NCBI GenBank assembly: GCA_002172675.1
Contig: NETF01000208.1
Coordinates: 46,520-110,519 of the forward strand
Source of the DNA: an unicellular cyanobacterium SU3
Lineage (GTDB): Bacteria; Cyanobacteriota; Cyanobacteriia; Cyanobacteriales; Microcystaceae
Direction: 5' to 3'
DNA length: 64,000 bases
The notes beneath the pieces are model-generated. The model worked only from the letters and a program-made list of their open reading frames with translations, was not told the origin of the DNA and ran no database searches. Below, piece by piece: positions 36,440 through 45,832 of this stretch. Numbering within the stretch: position 1 is the first letter of the stretch; every line of letters starts with the position of its first letter. Both the position numbers and the translations under genes were made by a program.

Positions 36440-38983
36440 TTAATTTTGTCTTAAGTTAGTTAAAGCATTCAATTTGATTTGAGCAATATTGACATAATTT
36501 GATGGGTTATTTTTTACCTCATTACTGTTATAGGTTTCATTGTGAATAAAGCTGGACATATTAATCGCTTGTTCATCTGCAAAAATTTTGATTTCATAAG
36601 TTTGTTGAGCGATTAAGTCTACGTTAGTAAAAATCACTGAAGACTCTGACCAACGCTCCCACGTCCCCAATTGTGGCATCATTAAATAACCATCAGCTAC
36701 TATTTGATTATTGTCTAAATGCCTCATTTGTAACCGTTTGACAGCACAATTAATTCCTGTACTAACAAGGCCATTCCCATTACCAGCGATTACTTGTATA
36801 GCATGGGAACCAGTAAATTGTGCTTCTATCTTAGCCGTAATGGTATCTTCTGGCTCTCCCCAATTATTATAATGATTTCTGCCATAACTCTGTGAAAAAG
36901 TTCCCCCCATGACAGAAAATTCATTGGCATTAACGCTATAGATTCGATGAGAATTAAGACCCCAATAACAAAAAGGTGCAGAGCGTTGGGAACTATTTCC
37001 ACTACTAAGATAAACGGCTTCTAAATTATAACAATAACTCGGAGATTGACTACCTTGACTATCAGTATCTCGCCATATTGTACTATTTCCAGATAAATTT
37101 TTAGCGACTAATTTCCCATCTCGATAAATATTTATTATGACATCATTAGGGTTTTCTCCATTAAGATTGAATTTAATTTCTAATTGATTATCAACAGCAT
37201 CAATAGATTCAATAATGGGAGAAAGAGGAGCAAAATAGTATTGATAATTATCTAAATTAGTGACAAGATTAATAGAAGATTGTTGAATATTGCCTTCTCC
37301 TAAATCAACCTCGATCTGATTGCGATCGCTTAATATAGATTTGGAAATTTCAGAAGTAACAACATCACCATTAAGACGTATTTCTTGAATCTCATAAGTC
37401 CCTAAAGTTTCCTCAGTTAATGGCGGTAAATTTAGAGTAATATTCAGTTGATGATTCTGATACTTAAGGTTATTTAAAACTAATTGATTACTATTCGGTA
37501 AAAGGTAATGACGAAATTCTTTAGTCAGATAAGGAGCAATATGTAATCCTGAATCTGTCCAAGTAATGCCAAAAATGATGTCATGAATCATAGAAACATA
37601 ACCAGCAACAGACCACAATTGACGGGGAGAATTAACTTGAGGTTCTTTATTTTCGGAGTCTATTTCTACTTGTCCACTGACTGCGTCAAAATTTTCCATA
37701 TTGGATAAACTAATAGCAGCACCGCGTATTAAAGCACTCATGCTTAGGGTAACAGCCGCAGCATTTTCCACCTTTTTCGTTGCTTTTAACCAGTAAGCAG
37801 TGGCAAAGGGCCACATTCCTTGATTATGATAAATAAGGGTGTCTCTTTGTTGTGGCCAAATGACAGACGGACCTAGGGGAAACTGAGGATAATGGGCAAC
37901 AATATCCTTTCCTTGTTCAATATCAGCAATATCGAGTAAAATAGCCAGAGCATTACCCAATAAATCGTATTGATGAGCAGCACCAGGAGCAAATGTGCTA
38001 GTAATAAAGGTAGAATAAAGCTGCGGCTCTTGAAGATACAAATGAGTGCTAATCGCTTGTTTTAATTCCTGCGCCCATTGATTGTATTTCCTTTGCTCAA
38101 CCGTATGGCCCAATTGTTCGGCTAAAAAAGTAGCATAGTCAAGAGCATGGAAATGAGAGCAATTAGTTGATAATGCTTTCGACATTCCAATTTGTACTGG
38201 ATCATTAGCCGTCCAATAGGGATAACTTTGTTCTCGCCAATCTAAAAAGGATTGTTCTCCGCGATATAATCCATCTTTTTTATCAAAAATAACTATGCGA
38301 TCGTGTTCAATGGTATTTTTAAGTGCTTCATAGGAACGTTGAGCAAAATTGTTTTTTTCCACTCCAGTTAATTGTTTTAATAAAGCACGAGAACCCAAAG
38401 ACCAAATCACGCGATCGCTAGAAATGGGATAACTGCCTCCGGTTCCGGTATCTTGTATAATTTGCAAGTTACCCCCACTACGACGTTCAGACAGTTTAAA
38501 ATTTAAAGAATTAAGGGCGCGAATGGGATCGAGATTAGCTAAACTAAGATCCACAGAATAAGCAATATCTCTGGTCCATACATAACTCCAGAATAACCCT
38601 GTTTCAAAAAAGCCACCCTTGACTTTATTACCGATAGGTTTTCCATTATTATAAGAACTGTCACTAATACTAGAAACAGAACATTTGCGGACTTCTTCTA
38701 TAGCTAAGGCATAAAGAGCATCAAACCAAATATGATTACTGTTTAAGGTTGGATAGTCTGGTAATTCCTTAATTTCTCTAAGATTTGGTAAATATTCTTG
38801 ATAACATCGCCGTTGATTATCATCATTAAATTTAGTTTGAAATGGAGCATTACTTTGAATTGAAAAATATCTTTTATCCTCTTTATTACTGAGTGTAAAA
38901 ATTGCTTTATAATGACTATCTTTTTGCTGTAAGACTTCTCTGTTTTTATTAGACTCTGATAAGAAAATTGATAGATTATTCAT
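36440..38983 (-). CDS. Large (alpha/alpha)6 glycosidase-like protein
   Basis: The 847-residue protein has no signal peptide. Residues about 80-520 look like a six-hairpin glycosidase domain (FFETGLFWSYVWTRDIAYSVD, TGTGGSYPISSDRVIWSLGSR, YHNQGMWPFATAYWLKA, ending in AGYVSMIHDIIFGI). This resembles amylo-alpha-1,6-glucosidase and related debranching enzymes. The C-terminal 300 residues are strand-rich, with a fibronectin-like segment and a carbohydrate-binding-like end. A role in cytoplasmic glucan or oligosaccharide breakdown is likely; the exact bond is not determined. Confidence 0.65.
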   Translation of the reverse strand: MNNLSIFLSESNKNREVLQQKDSHYKAIFTLSNKEDKRYFSIQSNAPFQTKFNDDNQRRCYQEYLPNLREIKELPDYPTLNSNHIWFDALYALAIEEVRKCSVSSISDSSYNNGKPIGNKVKGGFFETGLFWSYVWTRDIAYSVDLSLANLDPIRALNSLNFKLSERRSGGNLQIIQDTGTGGSYPISSDRVIWSLGSRALLKQLTGVEKNNFAQRSYEALKNTIEHDRIVIFDKKDGLYRGEQSFLDWREQSYPYWTANDPVQIGMSKALSTNCSHFHALDYATFLAEQLGHTVEQRKYNQWAQELKQAISTHLYLQEPQLYSTFITSTFAPGAAHQYDLLGNALAILLDIADIEQGKDIVAHYPQFPLGPSVIWPQQRDTLIYHNQGMWPFATAYWLKATKKVENAAAVTLSMSALIRGAAISLSNMENFDAVSGQVEIDSENKEPQVNSPRQLWSVAGYVSMIHDIIFGITWTDSGLHIAPYLTKEFRHYLLPNSNQLVLNNLKYQNHQLNITLNLPPLTEETLGTYEIQEIRLNGDVVTSEISKSILSDRNQIEVDLGEGNIQQSSINLVTNLDNYQYYFAPLSPIIESIDAVDNQLEIKFNLNGENPNDVIINIYRDGKLVAKNLSGNSTIWRDTDSQGSQSPSYCYNLEAVYLSSGNSSQRSAPFCYWGLNSHRIYSVNANEFSVMGGTFSQSYGRNHYNNWGEPEDTITAKIEAQFTGSHAIQVIAGNGNGLVSTGINCAVKRLQMRHLDNNQIVADGYLMMPQLGTWERWSESSVIFTNVDLIAQQTYEIKIFADEQAINMSSFIHNETYNSNEVKNNPSNYVNIAQIKLNALTNLRQN

Positions 38984-39213
38984 ATTAGGTTTAATGATAG
39001 GTTATATTATAGAAAAATTATTATAATCGTTACTAATGAAACTAAAAATCATAAGGACAATTTTTACTTGAGTCAATAATAAAGTTGCTCTTAAGAACAT
39101 GATAGTTTGCAGTGATGAAAATATATACTAACATAGAACCTAAAATTTACTAAAATTTTAAGTTAGTTAATTGTTCAATTTTACTCAATAATATTAAGAA
39201 AGTCTTGATTTTT

Positions 39214-39459
39214 ATGAATATTCAATCCATTTCTCACGAACCCATTGAAGGCACTGATAATGTTTTAACCACTGTTATTATTAATCAAGTCTCCTCTCAA
39301 TGTATTTTAGCCAGAGTAATGATTGATTTGTTAGGGAAACCTGGAATTGATAATGATATGGAAATGATGGGAACTGGTGATACTTGGACAATCATCTGGA
39401 CTCAACCCCTAGCTATAATAGAAAAGACTCAAAGCTTACTTACAAAAACGATTCATTAA
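39214..39459 (+). CDS. Small hypothetical protein
   Basis: An 81-residue protein starting at ATG 39214 (MNIQSISHEPIEG); a TTG at 39205 would add three residues. No motif is recognised. A short strand-rich body is followed by a helical end. It lies just upstream of a degraded CAP gene. Confidence 0.45.
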   Translation: MNIQSISHEPIEGTDNVLTTVIINQVSSQCILARVMIDLLGKPGIDNDMEMMGTGDTWTIIWTQPLAIIEKTQSLLTKTIH

Positions 39460-39463
39460 ACAA

Positions 39464-39698
39464 ATGAAACCCATTTTAACATCACTTATTCTCTTCACTT
39501 CATTATTTGAATTCTACACAATTTAACCTTGACACCGTTAGTTCTACAGATAATTGGTCTGATGTTGCTCATTATACTCAAATGGTTTGGGAAAACACGA
39601 AACAAGTAGGATGTGCTATTTCAACCGCAGGAAATAATGATATTTTAGTCTGTCGTTATAGTCCTCCAGGGAATATTGTTGGTCAAAGAATTTATTAA
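39464..39698 (+). pseudogene. CAP/SCP-domain (PR-1-like) protein remnant
   Basis: At 39464 an ATG opens a signal peptide ([15 protein letters not shown]) that runs into a stop after 20 codons. In another frame, 39507-39698 encodes the C-terminal end of a CAP domain: [16 protein letters not shown] and [13 protein letters not shown] are hallmark motifs. The middle of the domain, with most catalytic-site residues, is missing. An internal deletion with frame loss explains both pieces. CAP proteins are secreted and of varied function. Confidence 0.7.
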
Positions 39699-39711
39699 TA
39701 TCATACTATCA

Positions 39712-40356
39712 ATGAAAGTAACTAGAAGAATTTTTTTAAAACAAATACAAGCCTTTAGTGTTGGATATATTACCCTAACGTTAGCACAGATTAATAAAAA
39801 ATATAACGTAACACCCCAACAAATCGAAGGGCCATTTTATCCCGTAAAATTACCATTAGATGATGATAATGATTTAACCTGGATTAATGATCAAAAACAA
39901 CAAGCATTAGGTGAAAAAATTATTATTTTAGGTAACATTTTAACCCAGGAATATCAACCTATTCCCGCAGCAAAAGTTGAAATTTGGCAAGCTTGTTCTT
40001 CAGGACGTTATAATCACCCTTATGATCCCAATAATGCACCAATTGATCCTAACTTTCAAGGGTGGGGATGGATGAATACCAATGAAGACGGTTTCTATCT
40101 ATTTAAAACAGTTAAACCTGGAGGTTATCCTGTCACTAACGATTGGAGAAGACCACCCCATATTCATTTTAAAGTAACGCTGTCTAATCAAGAAGAATTT
40201 ATTACTCAATTATACTTCTCAGAAGAAGCAAAATTAAATGAAACCGATAAAATTTTACAAAGAATTCCCAAAAATCAACAATCTTTAGTTATCACTCAAT
40301 TAATTAAAAATGAAAGATTAAAGATGAGAGTGGGTAAATTTAATATGATAATTTAA
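39712..40356 (+). CDS. Intradiol ring-cleavage dioxygenase-like protein
   Basis: The 214-residue protein starts at ATG 39712 with a twin-arginine-like leader (MKVTRRIFLKQ) and a hydrophobic stretch, suggesting export. The core has QIEGPFYP, AAKVEIWQACSSGRYNHP (a tyrosine iron ligand), then KPGGYPV and PPHIHFKV, giving the second tyrosine and the HxH ligands of Fe(III) intradiol dioxygenases. Family members open catechol-type rings. The exported form is a separate group whose substrate is unknown. It follows the CAP remnant by 13 bp. Confidence 0.8.
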   Translation: MKVTRRIFLKQIQAFSVGYITLTLAQINKKYNVTPQQIEGPFYPVKLPLDDDNDLTWINDQKQQALGEKIIILGNILTQEYQPIPAAKVEIWQACSSGRYNHPYDPNNAPIDPNFQGWGWMNTNEDGFYLFKTVKPGGYPVTNDWRRPPHIHFKVTLSNQEEFITQLYFSEEAKLNETDKILQRIPKNQQSLVITQLIKNERLKMRVGKFNMII

Positions 40357-40557
40357 TACACTAAAAATTATTAAAAATGTAAGTTTGTAGTGAGTCCTTT
40401 AGGACGAAACAGGCAGTGATTATAAAGGCTCAAGCCTTGATTACGAACTTTGACACTGATTTTCTACTAATTTTCAAGCAAATCTGAAAAAAGAGAGATG
40501 ATTAATAATAAGATTAGGGTTAAACTTTACTAATAACAATTAATTCCTAATCATAGT

Positions 40558-41436
40558 ATGAACTTTAACTTCTTCAATCTATTCTGGATATTCCTGGTTA
40601 TTTCCTCTTTGCAACCTGCCATACAACGTCGTCGCATAGAAGCGCGAAGAATACAAGCCATTAGAGACTTTGAGAAAAATCGCAAAAGTCGGGTTATATT
40701 ATTAATTCATCGCCAAGAATCCATCAGTTTACTCGGTATTCCCCTATCTCGGTATATTTCTATCGAAGATTCAGAACAAGTTTTAAGAGCTATTCGTCTA
40801 ACTCCTCCAGATACCCCAATTGACCTAATTTTACATACTCCTGGGGGATTAGTCTTAGCCACAGAACAAATTGCTCGAGCATTAATTCGTCATCCTTCTA
40901 AAGTCACTGTTTTTGTTCCTCACTATGCCATGAGTGGGGGGACAATGTTAGCGTTAGCTGCAGATGAAATTATTATGGATGCGAATGCTGTCTTAGGTCC
41001 AGTTGACCCCCAATTAGGTAATATGGCAGCAGCCAGTATTATAAACGTTATACAGCGTAAACCTATCGATAAAATTGATGACCAGACTTTAATTATGGGG
41101 GATTTGGCCTTAAAAGCAATTAACCAAGTCCAAAACTTTGTCAGGACGCTCCTTAAAGACGATATTCCTGAACCGAAAATTGCTCCCGAAAATATTGAAG
41201 GAATTATCGATCTTTTGACCACAGGAAAAATTACCCATGATTGTCCGATTTCTGTTGAGCAAGCGAGTGAGATTGGTTTGCCTATCAGCGTTGGATTACC
41301 CAGAGAAATTTATAATTTGATGGAATTATACCCTCAACCATCAGGGGGAAGACCGTCAGTACAGTACATTCCCATGCCTTATAGACCTTACCCGAATTTA
41401 CCAGAAGCCAAAGGAAGACCTATGTCTGACAATTAA
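40558..41436 (+). CDS. Membrane-anchored SDH/ClpP-like serine protease
   Basis: The 292-residue protein has one N-terminal membrane helix (FFNLFWIFLVISSLQPA), then a crotonase/ClpP-fold domain: PIDLILHTPGGLVLA, ALIRHPSKVTVFVPHYAMSGGTMLALAAD, with the likely nucleophile Ser in MSGG. It is the SDH (serine dehydrogenase proteinase) group of the ClpP/SppA clan, often annotated so in cyanobacteria. A role in membrane protein or peptide turnover is inferred. A MITE-like sequence starts seven bases after its stop. Confidence 0.8.
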   Translation: MNFNFFNLFWIFLVISSLQPAIQRRRIEARRIQAIRDFEKNRKSRVILLIHRQESISLLGIPLSRYISIEDSEQVLRAIRLTPPDTPIDLILHTPGGLVLATEQIARALIRHPSKVTVFVPHYAMSGGTMLALAADEIIMDANAVLGPVDPQLGNMAAASIINVIQRKPIDKIDDQTLIMGDLALKAINQVQNFVRTLLKDDIPEPKIAPENIEGIIDLLTTGKITHDCPISVEQASEIGLPISVGLPREIYNLMELYPQPSGGRPSVQYIPMPYRPYPNLPEAKGRPMSDN

Positions 41437-41442
41437 ACATAG

Positions 41443-41555
41443 ACTATGTACATCACTACGCATTAAGGTTAGGACATTCCTAATTTCTAAAACGTGGTTA
41501 TAGCCTACTGTTGTCCGTTTCCCATTCGAGAGTTCCCTAGCACTTAGTGCTATAG
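41443..41555. mobile_element. Degenerate CTATAG-type MITE, copy 1
   Basis: The left part, CACTACGCATTAAGGTTAGG at 41453 onwards, is nearly identical to the element at 61788. The right end, TAGCACTTAGTGCTATAG, carries the inverted terminal motif. It fills the gap between two convergent genes. It looks like a decayed miniature inverted-repeat element of the IS630/Tc1 type. Confidence 0.5.
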
Positions 41556-41558
41556 TAT

Positions 41559-42455
41559 TTACACTATACCTAATTTTTCTAAAACGGGTTTTGTAGAAAC
41601 AACATGACGACTCAACCCTAATTTTTCGGGTTCAATGCCCAGAGATAAAGCCACTAATTGGGGTAAGTGTAACACAGGTAAACCGAGTTTTTCCTCGATT
41701 ACTTTTTCTACTTCGGGTTGCCTAGAATCCAGGTTTAAATGACACAGAGGACAAGGGGTAACTAAACAATCAGCCCCTGCTTCTATGGCTTCTTTAATAT
41801 GATTTCCTGCCATTTTAAAAGATTGTTCTGTGGCATAACTTGATAATGGCCAGCCACAACATTGCGTTCTTCCTTGATAATAAATAGGGGTTGCCCCAAC
41901 GGTACGAAAAACATTTTCTAAAGATTCTGGTTGAAATCGATTATCATAAGGTAGTTTATCTTGTGTTCTCAATAAATAACAGCCATAGAACGCTGCACAG
42001 TTTAATCCCGATAGCTTACGTTTGACTTTTTTCGCTAAGGTATCTAACCCATAATCAGCTACTAAAGCCCATAATAAATGCTTAACCTCTGTGCTACCTT
42101 GATAAGGAGAACATTGTTCTTTTTTCAAAAATCCGTTCACTGTTTCAAAATAACCAGGATCATTACTTTTAGCATCTTTTAACCGTTCATCAACGTGGCC
42201 GATAACCCCTTGACAGGTACTACAATGGGTCAATAAAGGCAGGTTTAAGGACTCTGCTAGGGCAATATTTCGGGCGTTAACGGTATCTTCTAACAGTTGA
42301 GAATCTTCCTTATAAGTTCCTGAACCGCAACAGGCCGCTTTTTTTAATTCAATTAATTCTATGCCTAAAGCTTCTGTTAAGGCTGCAGTGGATAAATACA
42401 GTTCACGGCAAGCTCCTTGAGCTACACAACCAGGATAATAAGCGTATTTTAGCAT
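41559..42455 (-). CDS. HdrB-like CCG-domain protein
   Basis: The 298-residue protein has two cysteine-rich CCG domains of heterodisulfide reductase subunit B: GCVAQGAC, KKAACCGSG and HCSTCQGV, then YGCYLL, QCCGWPLSS and TPCPLCHLN. These bind an unusual Fe-S cluster. Cyanobacteria do not make methane; in them this protein is generally taken as the membrane-side subunit of an E-type succinate dehydrogenase or a related oxidoreductase. That assignment is inference. Length is normal. Confidence 0.85.
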   Translation of the reverse strand: MLKYAYYPGCVAQGACRELYLSTAALTEALGIELIELKKAACCGSGTYKEDSQLLEDTVNARNIALAESLNLPLLTHCSTCQGVIGHVDERLKDAKSNDPGYFETVNGFLKKEQCSPYQGSTEVKHLLWALVADYGLDTLAKKVKRKLSGLNCAAFYGCYLLRTQDKLPYDNRFQPESLENVFRTVGATPIYYQGRTQCCGWPLSSYATEQSFKMAGNHIKEAIEAGADCLVTPCPLCHLNLDSRQPEVEKVIEEKLGLPVLHLPQLVALSLGIEPEKLGLSRHVVSTKPVLEKLGIV

Positions 42456-42550
42456 TTAATTTAATCTAGTGTTTTGAATGTTGCCCACAAGCAAGTTAAC
42501 ACCCCATCTAAATCAAAACTGATTAGATGGGGAAATAGAAAACAGTTGTT

Positions 42551-43609
42551 TTAACCAAACCCTTTCCCTTTATCGGTGGTAGGAAGAGATAAACAATGTT
42601 CAATCTGTTGATACAACTTCTCTTTATCAAGATTTTGTCCAATCAAAACCAATTGATTCTTAGGAGTTCCTTTCCATTCATCATCTTCTAAGGTAAACCG
42701 TTTACCACTGAGGTGAAAAATATGACGTTTCTCACTTTCATTGAACCATAAAACCCCCTTAGCCCGAAAGATATTAGAGGGTAATTGATTATCTAGAAAA
42801 TATTGAAACTTACGAATGGAAAAGGGTTGATCACTTTCAAAGGAAATGGAGGTAAACCCATCATTTTCTAAGTGGTGGGAATGATGATCATGGTGATGGT
42901 GATGATCGTGGTCATGATCATGATCGTGTTTGGTTTCTTCGTGGTCAAAATATTGATCTGACTCAAATAATCCTACACTGAGAATTAAGGGTAAAGACAC
43001 TTGAGACTTTTGAGTACGTAAAATTCTTGCAGAGTCTTTAATATCTCTAATACGAACTTCTAAAGAATCCACATCCCCTTCATCCACTAAATCAGTCTTA
43101 TTTAAAACAATAATATCCCCGTAAGCAATCTGACTATGAGCAGCTTCTGAATTAAATAAATCTAAACTAAAATTAGCACAATCTACCATCGTAATGATAG
43201 AGTCAAGACGAGTCATGTCCCTTAATTCTGTTCCTAAAAAGGTCAGGGCAACGGGTAGGGGATCAGCGAGTCCTGTGGTTTCAACAATTAAATAATCAAC
43301 CTTTTCAGGTCGTTCTAAAACTTTGTAAACCGCTTGTACTAAATCTTCGTTAATCGTACAACACACACAACCATTATTCAATTCCACCATATTATCGTCG
43401 GTGGTAACAATTAATTCATTATCAATGCCAATTTCTCCAAATTCATTGACTAATACTGCGGTTTTAATACCTTCTTGGTTGGTGAGAATGTGATTAAGAA
43501 GGGTGGTTTTTCCACTACCAAGAAATCCTGTGATAATGGTGACGGGTAAACCGTGTTTAGGTGCGTCCATTGCGTCAGAATGTCCTGACTTTTTATCCAC
43601 TGTCTGCAT
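42551..43609 (-). CDS. CobW/COG0523 metal-chaperone GTPase
   Basis: The 352-residue G3E GTPase has the P-loop GFLGSGKTTLL, the metal-binding CxCC in NNGCVCCTIN, ETTGLADP and NKTD. A run of alternating His and Asp residues (about 225-243) and the CobW C-terminal domain follow. Related proteins deliver zinc or cobalt to target enzymes. There are no cobalamin-synthesis genes nearby, so a zinc role is more likely. A perfect 9-bp inverted repeat at 43649-43675, 40-66 bases upstream of the ATG, could be the operator of a metal-responsive repressor. Confidence 0.88.
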   Translation of the reverse strand: MQTVDKKSGHSDAMDAPKHGLPVTIITGFLGSGKTTLLNHILTNQEGIKTAVLVNEFGEIGIDNELIVTTDDNMVELNNGCVCCTINEDLVQAVYKVLERPEKVDYLIVETTGLADPLPVALTFLGTELRDMTRLDSIITMVDCANFSLDLFNSEAAHSQIAYGDIIVLNKTDLVDEGDVDSLEVRIRDIKDSARILRTQKSQVSLPLILSVGLFESDQYFDHEETKHDHDHDHDHHHHHDHHSHHLENDGFTSISFESDQPFSIRKFQYFLDNQLPSNIFRAKGVLWFNESEKRHIFHLSGKRFTLEDDEWKGTPKNQLVLIGQNLDKEKLYQQIEHCLSLPTTDKGKGFG

Positions 43610-43648
43610 AATCTTTCCACTAATAAAATTCCAAAAGATTGAGGTTTC

Positions 43649-43675
43649 GTTATCATTTTATTGCTGAATGATAAC
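43649..43675. promoter_or_regulatory. Inverted repeat operator candidate upstream of the CobW gene
   Basis: GTTATCATT (43649-43657) and AATGATAAC (43667-43675) are perfect inverted copies with a 9-base spacer. The half-site resembles the TGATAA core of cyanobacterial Zur boxes, but the orientation and spacing differ from the usual 7-1-7 form. It lies 40-66 bases upstream of the GTPase start codon. Confidence 0.45.
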
Positions 43676-43744
43676 GAGAAATAATTAACGACAATCTCTT
43701 GTCTCACCCTTTTATTATAGAGCAAGTTCAAATTATGATCCTAG

Positions 43745-43770
43745 CAAAAAAATAGCCGGTTAGTGCCGGC
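43745..43770 (-). terminator. Rho-independent terminator of the DUF6679-like gene
   Basis: On the minus strand, GCCGG-CACTAA-CCGGC is followed by TATTTTTTT. It lies about 45 bases after the stop of the 106-residue gene and upstream of the CobW operator. Confidence 0.8.
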
Positions 43771-43813
43771 GTTATGAAGCCATATAAGCAGGGACAATGT
43801 GATGTGTTCTGTC

Positions 43814-44134
43814 CTAACCCTTGGGATCTTGATTAGAGTCAGGGGACTGAGGATGAATTTGTTCTGCTTCGGGACAATCATCAGAAACGAATATTTCTGA
43901 GTTGTATCTGGGAACAGAAGCAAGTTTTTGGCTAACCGCGCCAACACTTTCGAGTCTTACCATTTCTTCCCAAGAACTGATCTCGTCGTCCTCTTCGGTT
44001 TCATAGCGGATGGTGACTAAATCGGCTTCTAAAGAGACAATGGTAGCACCTTCGATCCAACGTTGCTGATCCCGCAAGAACAGACAAACTTCTCGGCCTT
44101 CTGTACAAAGCTGATAAATCTTGCGGTGTAGCAT
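43814..44134 (-). CDS. Conserved cyanobacterial protein (DUF6679-like)
   Basis: The 106-residue soluble protein starts MLHRKIYQLCTEGREVCLFLRDQQRW with a strong ribosome binding site (AAGGAGAT) a few bases upstream. The first 70 residues look like a small beta-barrel (GATIVSLEADLVTIRYETEEDDE), then there is an acidic, disordered tail. It is widely found in cyanobacteria in my memory; no function is known. Confidence 0.75.
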   Translation of the reverse strand: MLHRKIYQLCTEGREVCLFLRDQQRWIEGATIVSLEADLVTIRYETEEDDEISSWEEMVRLESVGAVSQKLASVPRYNSEIFVSDDCPEAEQIHPQSPDSNQDPKG

Positions 44135-44357
44135 AGATATCTCCTTAACAGGTAATAATCTTTGATGACTTCTACCTTAACATTAAAAAACCTATCTAGG
44201 CTACGTTCACAAGACTATTTTCTGTAAAAAATTTTTGCTCTGGTTAAACTGCATAGATAAGGCGTTTTGTAGAAGATGATTGCAAAGATAGATGAGTAGA
44301 GACAAATATTAATCAGTGTCTAACATTGCAATCAATTTCGGGTTTGGTTAGGTTCGT

Positions 44358-44576
44358 TTAATCTTCATCCCATGCTTCAACGACTAAAACCTCACTAACG
44401 GGATCTTGCATGGTAAAACCAAACTCTAATAGTTCTTTTTTCCAGTAAGACCAGTCATTTCCGTATAGAAGGGCTAGTTTCCATAAGCTATCACTGGGTT
44501 TTAAAACGTTTGACTCTACCAGTGAGGACACTTTGCGTTGAAACTTCATCATAGGATGAGCGACTTGGTTCGTCAT
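44358..44576 (-). CDS. DUF4327 family protein
   Basis: The product contains AHPMMKFQRKVSSLVESN and PSDSLWKLALLYGNDWSYWKKELLEFGF, matching the DUF4327 family of about 70 residues. ATG 44576 (MTNQVAHPM) is chosen because it gives the usual length; the frame extends to a GTG at 44630. Function unknown; the family is confined to cyanobacteria as far as I know. Confidence 0.8.
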   Translation of the reverse strand: MTNQVAHPMMKFQRKVSSLVESNVLKPSDSLWKLALLYGNDWSYWKKELLEFGFTMQDPVSEVLVVEAWDED

Positions 44577-44794
44577 AGACTCAATTAATTTGCGTTTACT
44601 AAATTGTACAAATGCTCTCTTGAGCAACACTTCTCTCTATGGGTTGGTGTTTTGTTAAATCGTAGATATTTATCGAAGATGATATTTTGAGAAGTATTTT
44701 CACCTTTTAATTTATAACTGATTTATTCAATTTCTGCAAGTCTTTTGACTCAAAAGTTCGGGAATTACTACCTAGACCTTCAATGTATCTCAGT

Positions 44795-45688
44795 TTAAGA
44801 CTGATATTCTGAGGCTACAATCATTGACCCAATACCCCGATCGCTAAAGATTTCGAGTAAAATAGAATGAGGGATGCGACCATCAATAATGTGGGCTGCC
44901 CGAACCCCTTGAGCCAGCGATCGCACACAACAATTTACTTTCGGGATCATGCCTCCTGCTACAATACCTTGAGCGATCAAGTCCCTAGCTTGTTTAATAT
45001 CTAATTTAGTGATCAATGTACTAGGATCTTGATAATTCTCTAAAATTCCTGCCGTATCAGTCAACAAAATCAATTTTTCTGCACCGAGGGCTGCTGCTAC
45101 TTCTCCGGCGAAGGTATCCGCATTAATATTATATGCCTGCCCTTTGTCATCAGCAGCCACAGAGGAAATAACGGGGATGTAGTTATTGGTTACTAAAGAA
45201 TGAACAATTTTGACATTAACTTTACTGACTTCTCCGACGAAGCCAATATCTTCTTTATCCACACGACGGGCTTTAACTAAGTTACCATCTTTACCGCATA
45301 ATCCTACCCCTTGACCGCCTGCTTGGTTTATCAGGGAAACTAATTCTTTATTAACCCGGCCCACCAATACCATTTCCACCACATCCATCGTTGCAGCATC
45401 AGTCACCCTTAACCCGTCTTTAAATTGGGCTTCAATGCCTAGTTTATCTAACCAGGTATTAATTTCTGGGCCACCCCCATGAACGACGACAGGATGAACG
45501 CCGACGCAAGCCAGGAAAATGATATCACGAATGACTTTATCTTTGAGGGAACTATCTTTCATTGCAGCCCCTCCATATTTAATCACAACGGTGCGTCCAG
45601 CGAATTGTTGGATGTAGGGAAGGGCTTCGCTTAAGATTCGGACACGGTTAGCATCGGCTTCTTGTATATACTCGTTTTCGCTACTCAT
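44795..45688 (-). CDS. argB: Acetylglutamate kinase
   Basis: The 297-residue amino-acid kinase phosphorylates N-acetylglutamate in arginine synthesis. It has [42 protein letters not shown] and GGMIPKV. In cyanobacteria the PII protein GlnB binds and relieves arginine inhibition of this enzyme; the hexamer-forming N-terminal helix (residues about 9-24) is present, as in arginine-sensitive forms. It stands alone and is divergent from coaX. Confidence 0.96.
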   Translation of the reverse strand: MSSENEYIQEADANRVRILSEALPYIQQFAGRTVVIKYGGAAMKDSSLKDKVIRDIIFLACVGVHPVVVHGGGPEINTWLDKLGIEAQFKDGLRVTDAATMDVVEMVLVGRVNKELVSLINQAGGQGVGLCGKDGNLVKARRVDKEDIGFVGEVSKVNVKIVHSLVTNNYIPVISSVAADDKGQAYNINADTFAGEVAAALGAEKLILLTDTAGILENYQDPSTLITKLDIKQARDLIAQGIVAGGMIPKVNCCVRSLAQGVRAAHIIDGRIPHSILLEIFSDRGIGSMIVASEYQS

Positions 45689-45832
45689 AAATTGATGGTT
45701 ATAATTCGCAAGACCTTAGAAATGATAACATTATTATTGGTAATTTGGTGGCGGTTATAATTATTGAATATTATTCAATTACATTTTCCTTTTAAAATAT
45801 AGTCAGTAAAAAAGATAAAAATAAGCAAAACT

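Noticed and set aside
41559..42455. Methanogenic heterodisulfide reductase
   Set aside because: The organism is a cyanobacterium; only the CCG-domain family resemblance is meant.
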